Assembly: GCF_030549615.1 (NCBI RefSeq)
Contig: NZ_CP130832.1
Span: forward strand, 2,666,001 to 2,730,000
Length of the DNA: 64,000 nucleotides
DNA from: Stenotrophomonas sp. 610A2
GTDB taxonomy: Bacteria > Pseudomonadota > Gammaproteobacteria > Xanthomonadales > Xanthomonadaceae
Reading direction: 5' to 3'
The position numbers were made by a program, and so were the translations under genes. Below, piece after piece: positions 39,673-49,367 of this stretch. A model generated the notes under the pieces. That model did no database searches and was not told the DNA's origin. It saw only the letters and a list, made by a program, of their open reading frames with translations. Within the stretch, counting starts at the first letter, position 1. Every line of letters begins with the position of its first letter.

Positions 39673-39912
39673 CCCCCTCCCTTTGGCGCAGCCAAGGGGA
39701 GGGTTGGGGAGGGGTGCTTTGGGCTCTTGCAGTTGCAGTTGCTCTTGCAGCTGTTGCCTCGCGAGCTTCGCGGCTTACGCCGCTCCCACAGATCCGCCCC
39801 CTCCCTTTGGCGCAGCCAAGGGGAGGGTTGGGGAGGGGTGCTTTTGGGCTGTTGCCGTTGCCGTTGCTCTAGTTGCTGGCTCGCGAGCCGCGTGGCTTAC
39901 GCCGCTCCTACA
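39673..39912. repeat. 124-base tandem duplication built from two palindromic repeats
   Basis: The 478-base gap between the small hypothetical gene and tyrA holds no gene. From 39673 a unit of CCCCCTCCCTTTGGCGCAGC plus GGGAGGGTTGGGGAGGGG, a run of GTTGCAGTTGC-like triplet-rich DNA and a REP (GCTTCGCGGCTTACGCCGCT) spans 124 bases. It is repeated from 39797 with small changes. The triplet-rich part differs most between copies. The upstream 39445-39660 stretch shows nothing recognisable. Confidence 0.85.
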
Positions 39913-39922
39913 ACCGATGCGC

Positions 39923-41038
39923 TTACCGATCCAGCACGCGGCCTATGCCGCTGCTGTTGATCTCGTCGCTGGCCGCTGCAATCACCCCAGCCGAATAAGC
40001 CTGCACGAAGCCCATACGGAAGTGCACTTCGCCACTCGGCGTACGCGAAGAGTGAATCGAGGCCAGGCTGATGCGATGCCGCTCGAACACATGCAGCAGC
40101 TCACGCAATGAACCGGCGCGATCCTCCGGCAGATGCACGCTCATCGCGCGTTGATCGGTCAGGTCCGCCAGCAGGTAACCAATACGCTCGAAGCTGTAGT
40201 TGCCATCGCGCAGGGTCTGCTCATCCACCGCGGCCTTGTTGTCGGCCAGATACTGCGTACGGAACGCCGCACGCGCGGCATCATCGCCCTGCCCCACCAG
40301 ACCGCGCAGCTGCTGCAGCTGCTGCAAGAGGTGATCCAGCACTTCGCCTGCGTGCGGATTACCAAACTGGATGTCTTCGTAGATGGCCGGATTCAACGAC
40401 AGGATGCGCGAGATCACCGCTGCATCCAGCTCGAACGCAGCCGAGCGATAAGGCATCAACTCGCTCAGCGAACCCAACATCGGCGCGTACTCGCGCAGCA
40501 CGCCGGCCTGGGCCAGATGGGTGGCATGCACCATCGCCTGCACCAGCGCCATCACCCGGTCGTGGTGCTCGGCTGTCCCCCGCACGCATTCGGCCTGCAA
40601 GGCGATGCACAGTTCATCCAGCCATGCCTGCCAACGCGCATCCAACCGCGCTTCGCAGACCACCATCACCCTGCCCTTCAAGGTCGGCGCCTTGGGTGGC
40701 GCAGTCATCGGGTGCAGGCCTGCGACCGACGCCTGCGATTCCAGCATCGCCGCGACCGGCTCGGCCTTGATCGAGGTGACGTCCAGCCACAGCTTGCCGC
40801 GCTCACGCCCGGCCGATTTCCGGATGTAGTCGCGGATCAATGCAGGCGTATGTCGGATCGGTGCCGAGAACAGCAGCACATCGGCCTGTTCCAGCAACTG
40901 CTCCGGCGTCTGCGAGTCCACATCGACCGGATCATGACCGATCACCTGCAAGCCCATGCGCGTTTCGAAGAAACCGCGCAGCCAACGCCCAAAGGCACCG
41001 CCGCTACCGACGATGCCGATGACCGGACGCATGCTCAC
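39923..41038 (-). CDS. tyrA: Prephenate dehydrogenase with C-terminal ACT domain
   Basis: 371 residues. Makes 4-hydroxyphenylpyruvate for tyrosine synthesis with NAD(P). The dinucleotide site is GIVGSGGAFGRWL; FSAPIRHTP, DVTSIKAEP and GLHPMTAPP are typical of TyrA. The C-terminal MSVHLPEDRAGSLRELLHVF segment is an ACT domain likely to sense tyrosine. A GTG start at 41038 overlaps the pdxY stop (GTGA); the ATG at 41032 is an alternative. Cotranscribed with pdxY. Confidence 0.93.
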   Translation of the reverse strand: MSMRPVIGIVGSGGAFGRWLRGFFETRMGLQVIGHDPVDVDSQTPEQLLEQADVLLFSAPIRHTPALIRDYIRKSAGRERGKLWLDVTSIKAEPVAAMLESQASVAGLHPMTAPPKAPTLKGRVMVVCEARLDARWQAWLDELCIALQAECVRGTAEHHDRVMALVQAMVHATHLAQAGVLREYAPMLGSLSELMPYRSAAFELDAAVISRILSLNPAIYEDIQFGNPHAGEVLDHLLQQLQQLRGLVGQGDDAARAAFRTQYLADNKAAVDEQTLRDGNYSFERIGYLLADLTDQRAMSVHLPEDRAGSLRELLHVFERHRISLASIHSSRTPSGEVHFRMGFVQAYSAGVIAAASDEINSSGIGRVLDR

Positions 41039-41943
41039 GCCAGACGCTCGGCGCGGAAGCGGTACGGGGTACCCAAGGCAGCTGGTGCAGCCGCCAACAC
41101 GTCAAACTCTTCCACTCCAGTAGCCAGCGTCGCTTCCAACGCCGCATGCACGCCGGCGATCGCGCGGCTCACACCGTCCTCGAAACTATGGCCTTTGAGC
41201 AGGAAGGCGACCAGCAGCGACATCAGTACATCACCGGTACCGGCCACATCCACCGGCAGATGCGGCGAGGTCCAACGCCAGATCTGTTCGCGGCCGATGG
41301 CCAAGGTCACCAGCTCGCCCGGATCACCGGACACCGAATGCGCGATCACCCATTCCGGCCCGCGCTCCAGCAGCTTGCGCGAAGCAGCGATGGCATCGTC
41401 CTGCTCCAAGGCAGGCATACCGGTCAGCCGACCGAGCTCGAAGGCGTTGGGCGTTACCAACCAGGCATGCGGCAACAGGCGCTCGATGAAGATCTTTTCC
41501 AGCCCCGGCTCAACGTAGGGGCCGGTATGGGTGTCACCGATAACTGGATCCAGGCAGTAACGCAGGTTCGGCGATTGCGGCAGTACTTCATCCAGCCAAT
41601 CAGCAAACGCGGCTCCATTGGCGACGCTGCCGAAATAACCGGAAACCAAGGCACCGGCGCGTTGCGGCAAGCCCCGTTCGGTTGCGCCCTGCAGCAGTTC
41701 CGCGAACCAGTCTGCAGGCAGCACACGGCCGCGCAACGTCGCGTAGAACGGCGCGTTGCTGAGCAGCGTGGTGGGAATTTCGGCGACGCGCAGGCCCAGG
41801 GCGCGCAGCGGCGGTACTGCCGCGCTGTTGCCGGCATGGCCGTACACAAGCTGGGATTGCACGGAGATCACGTCCACCGGCGACGGCCCATCCGGGCGTT
41901 GCCGACGACCGTGCACGAGATGGCTATGGTCGACTTCGTTCAT
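41035..41943 (-). CDS. pdxY: Pyridoxal kinase PdxY
   Basis: 302 residues. Phosphorylates pyridoxal in vitamin B6 salvage. Ribokinase-like fold: VISVQSQLVYGHAGNSAAV at the start, DPVIGDTHTG, TPNAFELGRLTG and the catalytic DVAGTGDVLMSLLVAFLL. It has an N-terminal extension of about 20 residues (MNEVDHSHLVHGRRQRPDG) compared with E. coli PdxY, so a later start is possible. PLP is needed by the aminotransferase that follows TyrA in tyrosine synthesis. Confidence 0.93.
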   Translation of the reverse strand: MNEVDHSHLVHGRRQRPDGPSPVDVISVQSQLVYGHAGNSAAVPPLRALGLRVAEIPTTLLSNAPFYATLRGRVLPADWFAELLQGATERGLPQRAGALVSGYFGSVANGAAFADWLDEVLPQSPNLRYCLDPVIGDTHTGPYVEPGLEKIFIERLLPHAWLVTPNAFELGRLTGMPALEQDDAIAASRKLLERGPEWVIAHSVSGDPGELVTLAIGREQIWRWTSPHLPVDVAGTGDVLMSLLVAFLLKGHSFEDGVSRAIAGVHAALEATLATGVEEFDVLAAAPAALGTPYRFRAERLA

Positions 41944-42021
41944 CGCCCTATTCTACGTCCGCAGGGCAAGGCGCGACTGCATACGCTTGCGCGCGCAACC
42001 AATAGCAGAGGGCATAACGAG

Positions 42022-42089
42022 GTAGTGCCGAGCCATGCTCGGCAGGGGCATTACCGGGAACGCCTCTGCCGAGCATGGCTCGGCACTAC
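42022..42089. repeat. Head-to-head SMAG pair
   Basis: Two 23-base SMAG palindromes at 42022-42044 and 42067-42089 in opposite orientation, joined by 22 bases. The pair lies between the pdxY promoter side and the 3' end of dnaJ and could fold into one long hairpin that ends dnaJ transcription. Confidence 0.88.
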
Positions 42090-42098
42090 AGTGACGCA

Positions 42099-43223
42099 TC
42101 AGGACTTCATGCGTTCCCAGAAGCCCTTTACGCCGTCGATGAAGGTCGCCGACTTCGGCGAGTGCTTGCGCGCTTCTTCGCCGACAAAGGTGGCTTCAAA
42201 CTGCTCCAGCAGCTTGCGCTGCTCGGCCGTCAGGTTGACTGGGGTTTCCACCACGACGCGGCAGTACAGGTCACCTTCGGTACGGCTGCGCACCGACTTG
42301 ACGCCCTTGCCGCGCAGGCGGAACAGCTTGCCGGTCTGGGTCTCGGCCGGGATGCGGATTTCCGCCTCGCCGCCCAGGGTTGCGACACGGATTGCGTCGC
42401 CCAGCGCTGCCTGCGAGATACGTACCGGCACTTCGCAGTGCAGGTCATCGCCATCGCGGGTGAAGATGGCATGCTCGCGCACGCGCACTTCCACGTACAG
42501 ATCGCCTGCCGGCGCACCGGCCGGCCCGGCCTCGCCTTCGCCCTGCAGGCGGATGCGGTCGCCGGTATCAACGCCTGCAGGCACCTTGACCGACAACACC
42601 TTGTCTTCCTCGACACGACCGTTGCCGTGGCAGGTCTTGCATGGCTTGCTGATGATCTGACCGCGACCATCGCAGTTATGGCAGGCCTGCTGCATGGCGA
42701 AGATGCCACGCTGCACACGCACCTGGCCACGACCACCGCAGACATTACAGGTCTCGACCTTGCGGTCTTCCGAGCCGCTGCCGTCGCAATCGCCGCACTC
42801 GGCCAGGGTCGGGATCTCGATGCGGCGCTCAACGCCGGCCACCGCTTCTTCCAGGTCCAGCTCCATCACGTAGCCGATGTCGGCACCGCGACGCGGCTGA
42901 CGCGGACCGCCGCCACCTCCGCCAAAGATATTGCCGAAGATGTCGCCGAAAATATCATTCATGTCCGGACCACCCGGACCACCGCCGCCGCCCATGCCAT
43001 GCTCGAACGCAGCGTGGCCGTGGGCGTCGTACATGCGCCGCTTATTGCCGTCGGACAGGGTTTCGTACGCCTCCTTGCACTCCTTGAAGGCAGCTTCAGC
43101 GGCAGCATCGCCCGGGTTGCGGTCCGGGTGGTGCTTCATCGCGCAACGGCGATAGGCCTTCTTCAACTCTTCATCGGTGGCGGTGCGGGCTACGCCCAGT
43201 ACTTCGTAATAATCGCGTTTCAT
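42099..43223 (-). CDS. dnaJ: Chaperone DnaJ
   Basis: 374 residues. J-domain with HPD ([11 protein letters not shown]), a Gly-rich [10 protein letters not shown] linker, four zinc-finger CxxCxGxG motifs ([32 protein letters not shown]) and the substrate-binding C-terminal domains. Stimulates DnaK ATPase and hands over unfolded proteins. The ATG at 43223 is preferred over a GTG at 43229. Downstream of dnaK with 133 bases between, including a GGATCCGG/CCGGAACAG-type hairpin. Confidence 0.97.
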   Translation of the reverse strand: MKRDYYEVLGVARTATDEELKKAYRRCAMKHHPDRNPGDAAAEAAFKECKEAYETLSDGNKRRMYDAHGHAAFEHGMGGGGGPGGPDMNDIFGDIFGNIFGGGGGGPRQPRRGADIGYVMELDLEEAVAGVERRIEIPTLAECGDCDGSGSEDRKVETCNVCGGRGQVRVQRGIFAMQQACHNCDGRGQIISKPCKTCHGNGRVEEDKVLSVKVPAGVDTGDRIRLQGEGEAGPAGAPAGDLYVEVRVREHAIFTRDGDDLHCEVPVRISQAALGDAIRVATLGGEAEIRIPAETQTGKLFRLRGKGVKSVRSRTEGDLYCRVVVETPVNLTAEQRKLLEQFEATFVGEEARKHSPKSATFIDGVKGFWERMKS

Positions 43224-43356
43224 CGGCACATGAGGTTCTGTAATCGGGGTTGGGAATCAGGGACGAAAAGCCTGGTATTGCAGATACCGGAAGGGGATCC
43301 GGAAGCCGGAACAGTAGTTCCGGACCCCGAATCCCCAGTTACAACACCGGCCTTGC

Positions 43357-45276
43357 TTACTTCTTGTCGTCCTTGACTTCGGTGAACTCGGCGTCCACCA
43401 CATCGTCATTGGACTGGGCACCGGCGTCGCCGCCCGGAGCCGGACCGCCCTGCTCACCAGCCGAAGCGGCGGCAAACAGCGCCTGACCGGCTTCTTCCAG
43501 CGACTTCGACTTGGCTTCGATCTGTGCCTTGTCGTCGCCCTTCATCGCGGTTTCCAGATCGGCCAGTGCGGCTTCAACCTTGCCGATCACGTCGCCGCCA
43601 ACCTTGCTGCCATGCTCGGTGATGGCGCTGCGGGTGGCGTGGATCAGACCGTCAGCCTGGTTGCGGGCCTGGACCAGCTCCTGGAACTTCTTGTCTTCTT
43701 CGCGGTTGGCTTCCGCGTCGGCGACCATGCGTGCGATCTCTTCCTCGGACAGACCCGAACCGGCCTTGATCTCGACCTTCTGTTCCTTGTTGGTCTTCTT
43801 GTCCTTGGCCGACACGTGCAGGATGCCGTTGGCGTCGATGTCGAAGGACACCTCGACCTGCGGCATGCCGCGCGGTGCCGGCTCGATGCCGGACAGGTCG
43901 AACTTGGCCAGCGACTTGTTGTAACGGGCCTGCTCGCGCTCACCCTGCAGCACGTGCACGGTCACGGCCGACTGGTTGTCCTCGGCGGTCGAGAAGGTCT
44001 GCGAGGCCTTGGTCGGGATGGTGGTGTTCTTTTCGATGATCTTGGTGAACACACCGCCCATGGTCTCGATGCCCAGCGACAGCGGGGTCACGTCCAGCAG
44101 CAGCACGTCCTTGACGTCGCCGCCCAGCACGCCGCCCTGGATCGCAGCACCCAGTGCCACGGCTTCGTCCGGGTTGACGTCCTTGCGCGGTTCCTTACCG
44201 AAGAACTCGGTAACAGCCTGCTGCACCTTCGGCATGCGGGTCTGGCCGCCGACCAGGATCACTTCGCTGATGTCGCTCGAACGCAGGCCTGCGTCATTCA
44301 ACGCAACGCGGCACGGCTCGATCGACTTCTTGATCAGCTCTTCGACCAGGCTTTCCAGCTTGGCGCGGGTCAGCTTGATGTTCAGGTGCTTCGGACCGGA
44401 AGCGTCTGCAGTGACGTACGGCAGGTTCACTTCGGTCTGCTGCGCGGAAGACAGCTCGATCTTGGCGCGCTCGGCGGCGTCCTTCAGGCGCTGCAGGGCC
44501 AACGGATCCTTGCGCAGGTCGATGCCCTGGTCCTTCTGGAACTCTTCAACCAGGTATTCGATGACGCGGTTGTCGAAATCTTCGCCGCCGAGGAAGGTGT
44601 CACCGTTGGTGGCCAGCACTTCGAACTGCTTCTCGCCGTCGACGTTGGCGATCTCGATGATCGACACGTCGAAGGTGCCGCCGCCCAAGTCATACACAAC
44701 GATCTTGCGGTCCTTGTTGTCACCCTTGTCCAGGCCATAGGCCAGGGCAGCCGCGGTCGGCTCGTTGATGATGCGCTTGACGTCCAGGCCAGCAATGCGG
44801 CCTGCGTCCTTGGTTGCCTGGCGCTGGCTGTCGTTGAAGTAGGCCGGCACGGTGATGACCGCTTCGGTGACCTTTTCACCGAGGAAGTCTTCGGCGGTCT
44901 TCTTCATCTTTTCCAGCACGCGGGCAGAGATTTCCTGCGGCGCCATCTTCTTGGCATCGCTGGTCTGTACCCATGCATCGCCGTTGTCATGCGCCAGGAT
45001 GGCGTACGGCACGTGGGCGATGTCCTTCTGCACTTCGGCGTCGGTGAACTTGCGGCCGATAAGGCGCTTCACCGCGTAGAAGGTGTTCTTCGGGTTGGTG
45101 ACGGCCTGACGCTTGGCCGAGGCACCCACCAGTACTTCGCCGTCCTTGGTGTAGGCGACGATGGAGGGCGTGGTGCGATCGCCTTCCGAGTTTTCAATGA
45201 CGCGGGCCTTGCCGCCGTCCATGATCGCCACGCACGAGTTGGTGGTGCCGAGGTCGATACCAATGATCTTGCCCAT
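43357..45276 (-). CDS. dnaK: Chaperone DnaK (Hsp70)
   Basis: 639 residues. The ATPase domain begins [16 protein letters not shown] and has [12 protein letters not shown] and the [14 protein letters not shown] segment; the substrate domain follows ([17 protein letters not shown]), then a lid and a tail ending [11 protein letters not shown]. Refolds proteins with DnaJ and GrpE. The ATG at 45276 gives the family's invariant N-terminus. Expressed with grpE from a sigma32-like promoter upstream of grpE. Confidence 0.98.
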   Translation of the reverse strand: MGKIIGIDLGTTNSCVAIMDGGKARVIENSEGDRTTPSIVAYTKDGEVLVGASAKRQAVTNPKNTFYAVKRLIGRKFTDAEVQKDIAHVPYAILAHDNGDAWVQTSDAKKMAPQEISARVLEKMKKTAEDFLGEKVTEAVITVPAYFNDSQRQATKDAGRIAGLDVKRIINEPTAAALAYGLDKGDNKDRKIVVYDLGGGTFDVSIIEIANVDGEKQFEVLATNGDTFLGGEDFDNRVIEYLVEEFQKDQGIDLRKDPLALQRLKDAAERAKIELSSAQQTEVNLPYVTADASGPKHLNIKLTRAKLESLVEELIKKSIEPCRVALNDAGLRSSDISEVILVGGQTRMPKVQQAVTEFFGKEPRKDVNPDEAVALGAAIQGGVLGGDVKDVLLLDVTPLSLGIETMGGVFTKIIEKNTTIPTKASQTFSTAEDNQSAVTVHVLQGEREQARYNKSLAKFDLSGIEPAPRGMPQVEVSFDIDANGILHVSAKDKKTNKEQKVEIKAGSGLSEEEIARMVADAEANREEDKKFQELVQARNQADGLIHATRSAITEHGSKVGGDVIGKVEAALADLETAMKGDDKAQIEAKSKSLEEAGQALFAAASAGEQGGPAPGGDAGAQSNDDVVDAEFTEVKDDKK

Positions 45277-45420
45277 GGGGGACTCCTGAGATTCGTTTGC
45301 CGGCAGCCGCCGGGGATGAATGGGATGTGGGGGACGACCTGATGACATTCAAGTCATCCCCGGAACACTGTTTGCCGACGGCCGCGCCGGATTTAGGCAG
45401 CGGCCAGCCAGCGCGGCCGA

Positions 45421-45936
45421 TCAGTCGGCCTGGGCCACCACAACCAGCGCCGGCCGCAGCAGGCGCTCGTTGAGCAGGTAGCCCTTCTGGAACACGGTCA
45501 CTACCGCACCCGGGGCCACGCCAGCCGGTGCCGGCACCTGGCTGATGGCCTGGTGATGCTCCGGATTGAAAGCCTGGCCGGCCGGGTCCAGCAGGACCAG
45601 ACCGTTGTCAGCGGCTACTTTGAGCAGCTGCTTGTAGGTCAGCTCCATACCTTCACGCAGCGGATTGGGCTCACCGCCAGCGGCAGCCAAGCCTGCATCC
45701 AGGCTGTCGAACACCGGCAACAATTCGCCAAGCAGCTTCTCGTTGGCGAACTTGCGGGCCTGGTCGATGTCACGGGCCACACGCTTGCGCTGGTTGTCCA
45801 GATCGGCGCGTTCGCGCAGCGATTCGGCCTTGACCTGCTCCAGCTCGGCACGCAAGGCCTCGATCTGGTCGTGCTGCGCGTCGTCACCGCCCATGGCGGC
45901 GTTCTCGGGGTCGAATTCAGTGTGCTCTTGGTTCAT
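45421..45936 (-). CDS. grpE: Nucleotide exchange factor GrpE
   Basis: 171 residues. A long N-terminal coiled coil ([20 protein letters not shown]) followed by the C-terminal beta domain ([19 protein letters not shown], then [19 protein letters not shown]). Releases ADP from DnaK. First gene of the grpE-dnaK-dnaJ run. In Xanthomonas this operon usually starts with hrcA; here recN is divergent directly upstream and no hrcA is present. Confidence 0.97.
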   Translation of the reverse strand: MNQEHTEFDPENAAMGGDDAQHDQIEALRAELEQVKAESLRERADLDNQRKRVARDIDQARKFANEKLLGELLPVFDSLDAGLAAAGGEPNPLREGMELTYKQLLKVAADNGLVLLDPAGQAFNPEHHQAISQVPAPAGVAPGAVVTVFQKGYLLNERLLRPALVVVAQAD

Positions 45937-45980
45937 TTCCGGTTTCCTTGGCGGATGTTCTGCCGCCTACCCCGCCCCGT

Positions 45981-46006
45981 ATGTGGGCTGTACCGAAAGT
46001 TTCAAG
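45981..46006 (-). promoter_or_regulatory. Sigma32 (heat-shock) promoter of grpE-dnaK-dnaJ
   Basis: On the minus strand CTTGAAA (46006-46000, exact match to the -35 consensus) and CCCACAT (45987-45981, near CCCCAT) are 12 bases apart, 45 bases before the grpE start. No CIRCE inverted repeat (TTAGCACTC and its complement) is present in the 185-base gap. Confidence 0.7.
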
Positions 46007-46121
46007 GCTCCGGCTCACTCCATGAGACGCTTTGTTCCTAATCTGGGCCGGCCATCGCCTGTCCTACATTGACCTATCCGGCCCGCATGCTAGCTTTGCG
46101 CGGCCCCTAGACCTGCCCGCC

Positions 46122-47789
46122 ATGCTCAGACATCTATCGATCAAGGATTTTGCCGTTGTCCGCGCCACCGAACTCGAGTTCGGACCAGGCATGACTGTTG
46201 TTTCCGGCGAGACCGGCGCCGGCAAGTCATTGATGGTGGACGCATTGGGCTTCCTGTCCGGCCTGCGCGCAGACTCCGGCGTGGTCCGCCACGGCGCCAG
46301 CCGCGCCGAGCTGTCAGCCGAATTCAGCCTGGACGACGACGCCCCGGCGCGCAGCTGGCTGCGCGACAACGAGCTGGACGACGAGGAGCAATGCCAGTTG
46401 CGCCGGGTGATCCGCGCCGACGGCGGCTCCCGCGCCTTCATCAACGGCCGCCCGGTGCCGGTATCACAGCTGTCCGAACTGGCCGGCTTCCTGGTCGAGA
46501 TCCACGGCCAGCACGACCAGCAGGCGCTGCTGTCGCGCCCCAGCCAGCTTGCCCTGCTCGACGCATTTGCCCGCAACGAGGCCGAGCGCACCGCTGTGCG
46601 TGGCGCCACCACGCAATGGCAGGCATTACTCGACGAGCGCGATGCGCTGTCCCAGCAAGGCGACGTCTCCGACCGCATCGGCTTTCTTGAGCACCAGCTC
46701 GGTGAGCTGCAGCGCGAAGAGCTGGAGCCGGCAGCCATCGCAGCGCTGGGCGCCAGCCATCGCCGCCAGGCCCATTCCACCGCCCTGATCGAAGCCTGCC
46801 AGCGCGCTGGCGGACTGCTCAATGGCGATGAAGACGAACCGTCGCTGCTCTCGTTACTGCAGCAGGTGCGAAATGAGCTAGGCAGGGTCAGCCAACACGA
46901 CGCCCGCCTCGGCGAGGTCGACGCCATGCTGGATGCCGCCGGTATCCAACTGCACGAAGCGCTGGCCCAGCTGGACCGGGTCCAGGACGACCTGGATAGC
47001 GACCCGGAAGCCTTCGAGGACATCGAGCACCGGCTGAGCCGCCTGCACGATCTGGCCCGCAAGCACCGCGTGCCAATGGAAGAGCTGGCCGCCACCCGCG
47101 ACCGCCTCGAAGCCGAGCTGGAGCAGCTGCGCGGCGCCGACGAGCGGCTGGCCAAGCTGGCCGGCGAGATCGACAAGGCTGCCGCCCGCTGGCAGGCCGT
47201 GGCTGCCAGCCTTTCCAGCAGCCGCCAGGCGGCAGCCACCTCCCTGTCCGACACCACCACCGCGCTGATCGGCGAGCTGGGCATGGGTGGCGGCCAGTTC
47301 CTTATCGAACTGGAGCCACAGACACAGCTGCGCCCGGACCCGAATGGTGCCGAGCGGGTCGAATTCCTGGTCGCCGCCAACGCCGGCCAGCCGGCCCGGG
47401 CCCTGCGCAAGGTCGCCTCCGGCGGTGAGTTGTCGCGCATCTCCCTGGCCATCGAAGTCGCGGCATTGGGCTTGGACGCCGTGCCAACCATGGTTTTCGA
47501 CGAAGTGGACTCCGGCATCGGTGGCGCCATCGCCGACATCGTCGGCAAGAAGCTGCGCGCCCTGGGCGAGCGTCGCCAGGTTCTGTGCGTGACCCATCTG
47601 CCGCAGGTCGCCTCCAAGGGCCACAGCCATTACCGGGTCAGCAAGGCACCGGTGGAAGGCATGACCCAGAGCGCGGTTGAGCTGCTGGATGCCAAGGGCC
47701 GCGAGGAAGAGCTTGCGCGGATGCTGGGCGGTGCCGAGGTGAGCAAGGAAGCGCGGGCCGCGGCGCGGAAGTTGCTGACGGAAGCCTGA
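46122..47789 (+). CDS. recN: DNA repair protein RecN
   Basis: 555 residues. SMC-like ATPase for double-strand-break repair. Walker A GETGAGKS at 29-36, a long coiled-coil arm, then the signature ASGGELSRISLAIEVA and Walker B MVFDEVDSGIGG with CVTHLPQVAS. The ATG at 46122 gives the standard N-terminus (MLRHLSIKDFAVV). A TTGACC at about 46069 may be part of its promoter. No clear LexA box was recognised. Confidence 0.97.
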   Translation: MLRHLSIKDFAVVRATELEFGPGMTVVSGETGAGKSLMVDALGFLSGLRADSGVVRHGASRAELSAEFSLDDDAPARSWLRDNELDDEEQCQLRRVIRADGGSRAFINGRPVPVSQLSELAGFLVEIHGQHDQQALLSRPSQLALLDAFARNEAERTAVRGATTQWQALLDERDALSQQGDVSDRIGFLEHQLGELQREELEPAAIAALGASHRRQAHSTALIEACQRAGGLLNGDEDEPSLLSLLQQVRNELGRVSQHDARLGEVDAMLDAAGIQLHEALAQLDRVQDDLDSDPEAFEDIEHRLSRLHDLARKHRVPMEELAATRDRLEAELEQLRGADERLAKLAGEIDKAAARWQAVAASLSSSRQAAATSLSDTTTALIGELGMGGGQFLIELEPQTQLRPDPNGAERVEFLVAANAGQPARALRKVASGGELSRISLAIEVAALGLDAVPTMVFDEVDSGIGGAIADIVGKKLRALGERRQVLCVTHLPQVASKGHSHYRVSKAPVEGMTQSAVELLDAKGREEELARMLGGAEVSKEARAAARKLLTEA

Positions 47790-47845
47790 TAGCAAAGAGG
47801 CTTGGCTTTTGGCTTTTGGCTTTTGGCTCTGGCTCTAGCTTTAAA

Positions 47846-48088
47846 GCCCCTCTCCCGCCTGCGGGAGAGGGGTTGGGGTGAGGGCAGCTTTGGGCTCTTG
47901 AGGCTCCGCTCCAAAAACACCCCTCCCCAACCCTCCCCTTCGCTGCGCGAAAGGGAGGGAGCAGATCTCGAGCGGGAGCGCTGCCCGCTGAGGCCGCACC
48001 CGTGAAGCCCCTGCCGAGCATGGCTCAGCACTACAACGGCCTTGGCAGTGCCTTGGGAAGGCCCCTGCCGAGCGTGGCTCGGCTCTAC
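47846..48088. repeat. Repeat-filled gap between recN and fur
   Basis: The 393-base gap has no gene. After a GGCTTTT triplication (about 47802-47826) it contains the CCCCTCTCCC/GGGAGAGGGG unit (47846-47884), an inverted relative of the 39.7-kb repeat (ACCCCTCCCCAACCCTCCCC with AAAGGGAGGG, about 47920-47962) and two inverted SMAG units (48012-48034 and 48066-48088). All three families of the window meet here. Confidence 0.85.
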
Positions 48089-48115
48089 ATCCAAGCCATT
48101 GGGGGACACAAACAA

Positions 48116-48140
48116 AAACACCGGCCATTGGCCGGTGTTT
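48116..48140 (-). terminator. Terminator of fur
   Basis: An 11-bp stem (AAACACCGGCC/GGCCGGTGTTT) with a 3-base loop. On the minus strand it is followed by TTTGTTTG, downstream of the fur stop; symmetrical enough to act both ways. Confidence 0.85.
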
Positions 48141-48182
48141 TCAATTCAGCAGCAACAGCCCAGAGGCTGCGCCGCCAACGCC

Positions 48183-48593
48183 TTATTTACGCTTTTTGCG
48201 CACATAGAGCACCAACGAGTGCTCCTCCAGCTCGAAACCGTGCTCTGCCGCAATCTTCCGCTGCAGCTCCTCGATTTCCGGGCTTTCGAACTCGATGATC
48301 TTGCCCGAGTCCACGTCCACCATATGGTCGTGGTGGCCGCCACGGTCCAGCTCATAAACCGCCTGGCCGCCCTCGAAATTGTGCTTGAGGACCAGCCCAG
48401 CCGCCTCGAACTGGGTCAGCACACGGTAAACCGTGGCGAGCCCGATCTCATCACCGCAATCAAGCAGCTGGCGGTAGATGTCCTCGGCAGTGAGGTGGTG
48501 GTGCTGGGGGGTGTTCTGTTCGAGCAAGGCAAGGATGCGCATCCGTGGATGCGTTACTTTCAAGCCGACTTTGCGCAGGTCATTGGATTCCAT
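48183..48593 (-). CDS. fur: Ferric uptake regulator Fur
   Basis: 136 residues. Fe(II)-dependent repressor of iron uptake. The N-terminal winged helix (LRKVGLKVTHPRMRILALLE, then ATVYRVLTQFEAAGLV) and the metal site GGHHDHMVDVDSGKIIEF are clear. Lacks the CxxC zinc site of E. coli Fur, as in many gamma relatives of this group. Several in-frame ATGs lie at the start; the one at 48593 gives the usual MESNDLRK form. Divergent from bamE with about 100 bases between, an arrangement known from Pseudomonas and Xanthomonas. Confidence 0.95.
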   Translation of the reverse strand: MESNDLRKVGLKVTHPRMRILALLEQNTPQHHHLTAEDIYRQLLDCGDEIGLATVYRVLTQFEAAGLVLKHNFEGGQAVYELDRGGHHDHMVDVDSGKIIEFESPEIEELQRKIAAEHGFELEEHSLVLYVRKKRK

Positions 48594-48697
48594 AGCCATC
48601 ATGTTCATTGGCGGTTTAACGCCAGTTATCTCCGGTCAGATCGCGCTGGGTGCCGGGGAGTGTATCATCGACCTGATTTCCTCAACCGCCCTACCTA

Positions 48698-49087
48698 ATG
48701 CGCAACCTCCTGTTGATCGCCGTTGTCGCCCTGTCCACTACTGGCTGCGGCATCATCTACAAGCAGCCCATCTATCAGGGCAACCTGATCCGTGAACAGT
48801 CCGTTGCGCAGTTGCAGGTCGGCCAAAGCAAGCAGCAGGTCAATGCGCTGCTGGGCACGCCGTCCATTGCCGACCCGTTCCACGCCCAGCGCTGGGACTA
48901 CACCGCCAGCCAGCGCGTGAACCGCCTGGGCAAGACCGAGGTGAAGAACTTCGTCGTTTTCTTCGAAAACGACCTGGTCACCCGCTGGGAAGGCGAGTAT
49001 TTCCCGACCCAGGACGCGGATCTGGCCCGCAACAGCGTGCGTCAGTTCGGCCGCAACCTGGCCAAGGACAAGAAGAAGGGCCGCTGA
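48698..49087 (+). CDS. bamE: Outer membrane assembly lipoprotein BamE (OmlA/SmpA)
   Basis: 129 residues. Lipobox LSTTGCGII; the conserved YKQPIYQGNLI and VGQSKQQVNALLGTPSIADPFH segments identify BamE, a part of the machine that inserts beta-barrel proteins into the outer membrane. The basic tail (KDKKKGR) is typical of xanthomonad OmlA. Shares its upstream region with fur. Confidence 0.96.
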   Translation: MRNLLLIAVVALSTTGCGIIYKQPIYQGNLIREQSVAQLQVGQSKQQVNALLGTPSIADPFHAQRWDYTASQRVNRLGKTEVKNFVVFFENDLVTRWEGEYFPTQDADLARNSVRQFGRNLAKDKKKGR

Positions 49088-49106
49088 CCCGGCGCCTCTT
49101 CGCAGG

Positions 49107-49364
49107 TCAATCGCCGCCGCGCGCCCGCCGGCGGCGATTTTCTTTGGGGTCGACCAGCAAGGGGCGTAGCAGCTCCACCCGATCGCCGTCCTGCAGCAGT
49201 TGCTGTGGCCGCGCCAGCACACCGTGCACCGCCATTGCCACTGCTTCCGCTGCACCATCCAGCGCCGCCTCGGCCACCGCATCGGCGACCGTGCAGCCTT
49301 CAGGCAGCTCCAGCTGCCGCTGCTGGTAATGGTCCGGCCAGGCCAGTACCACCTCTACGCGCAT
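49107..49364 (-). CDS. rnfH: RnfH family ubiquitin-like protein
   Basis: 85 residues. Beta-grasp protein (MRVEVVLAWPDHYQQRQLEL, then QLLQDGDRVELLRPLLVDPKE), typical of RnfH. Role unknown; it is often paired with ratA, as here, where it starts 3 bases after the ratA stop. Confidence 0.92.
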   Translation of the reverse strand: MRVEVVLAWPDHYQQRQLELPEGCTVADAVAEAALDGAAEAVAMAVHGVLARPQQLLQDGDRVELLRPLLVDPKENRRRRARGGD

Positions 49365-49367
49365 CGC

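Noticed and set aside
45937..46121. CIRCE element before grpE
   Set aside because: No TTAGCACTC/GAGTGCTAA inverted repeat is present; only a sigma32-like promoter is seen.
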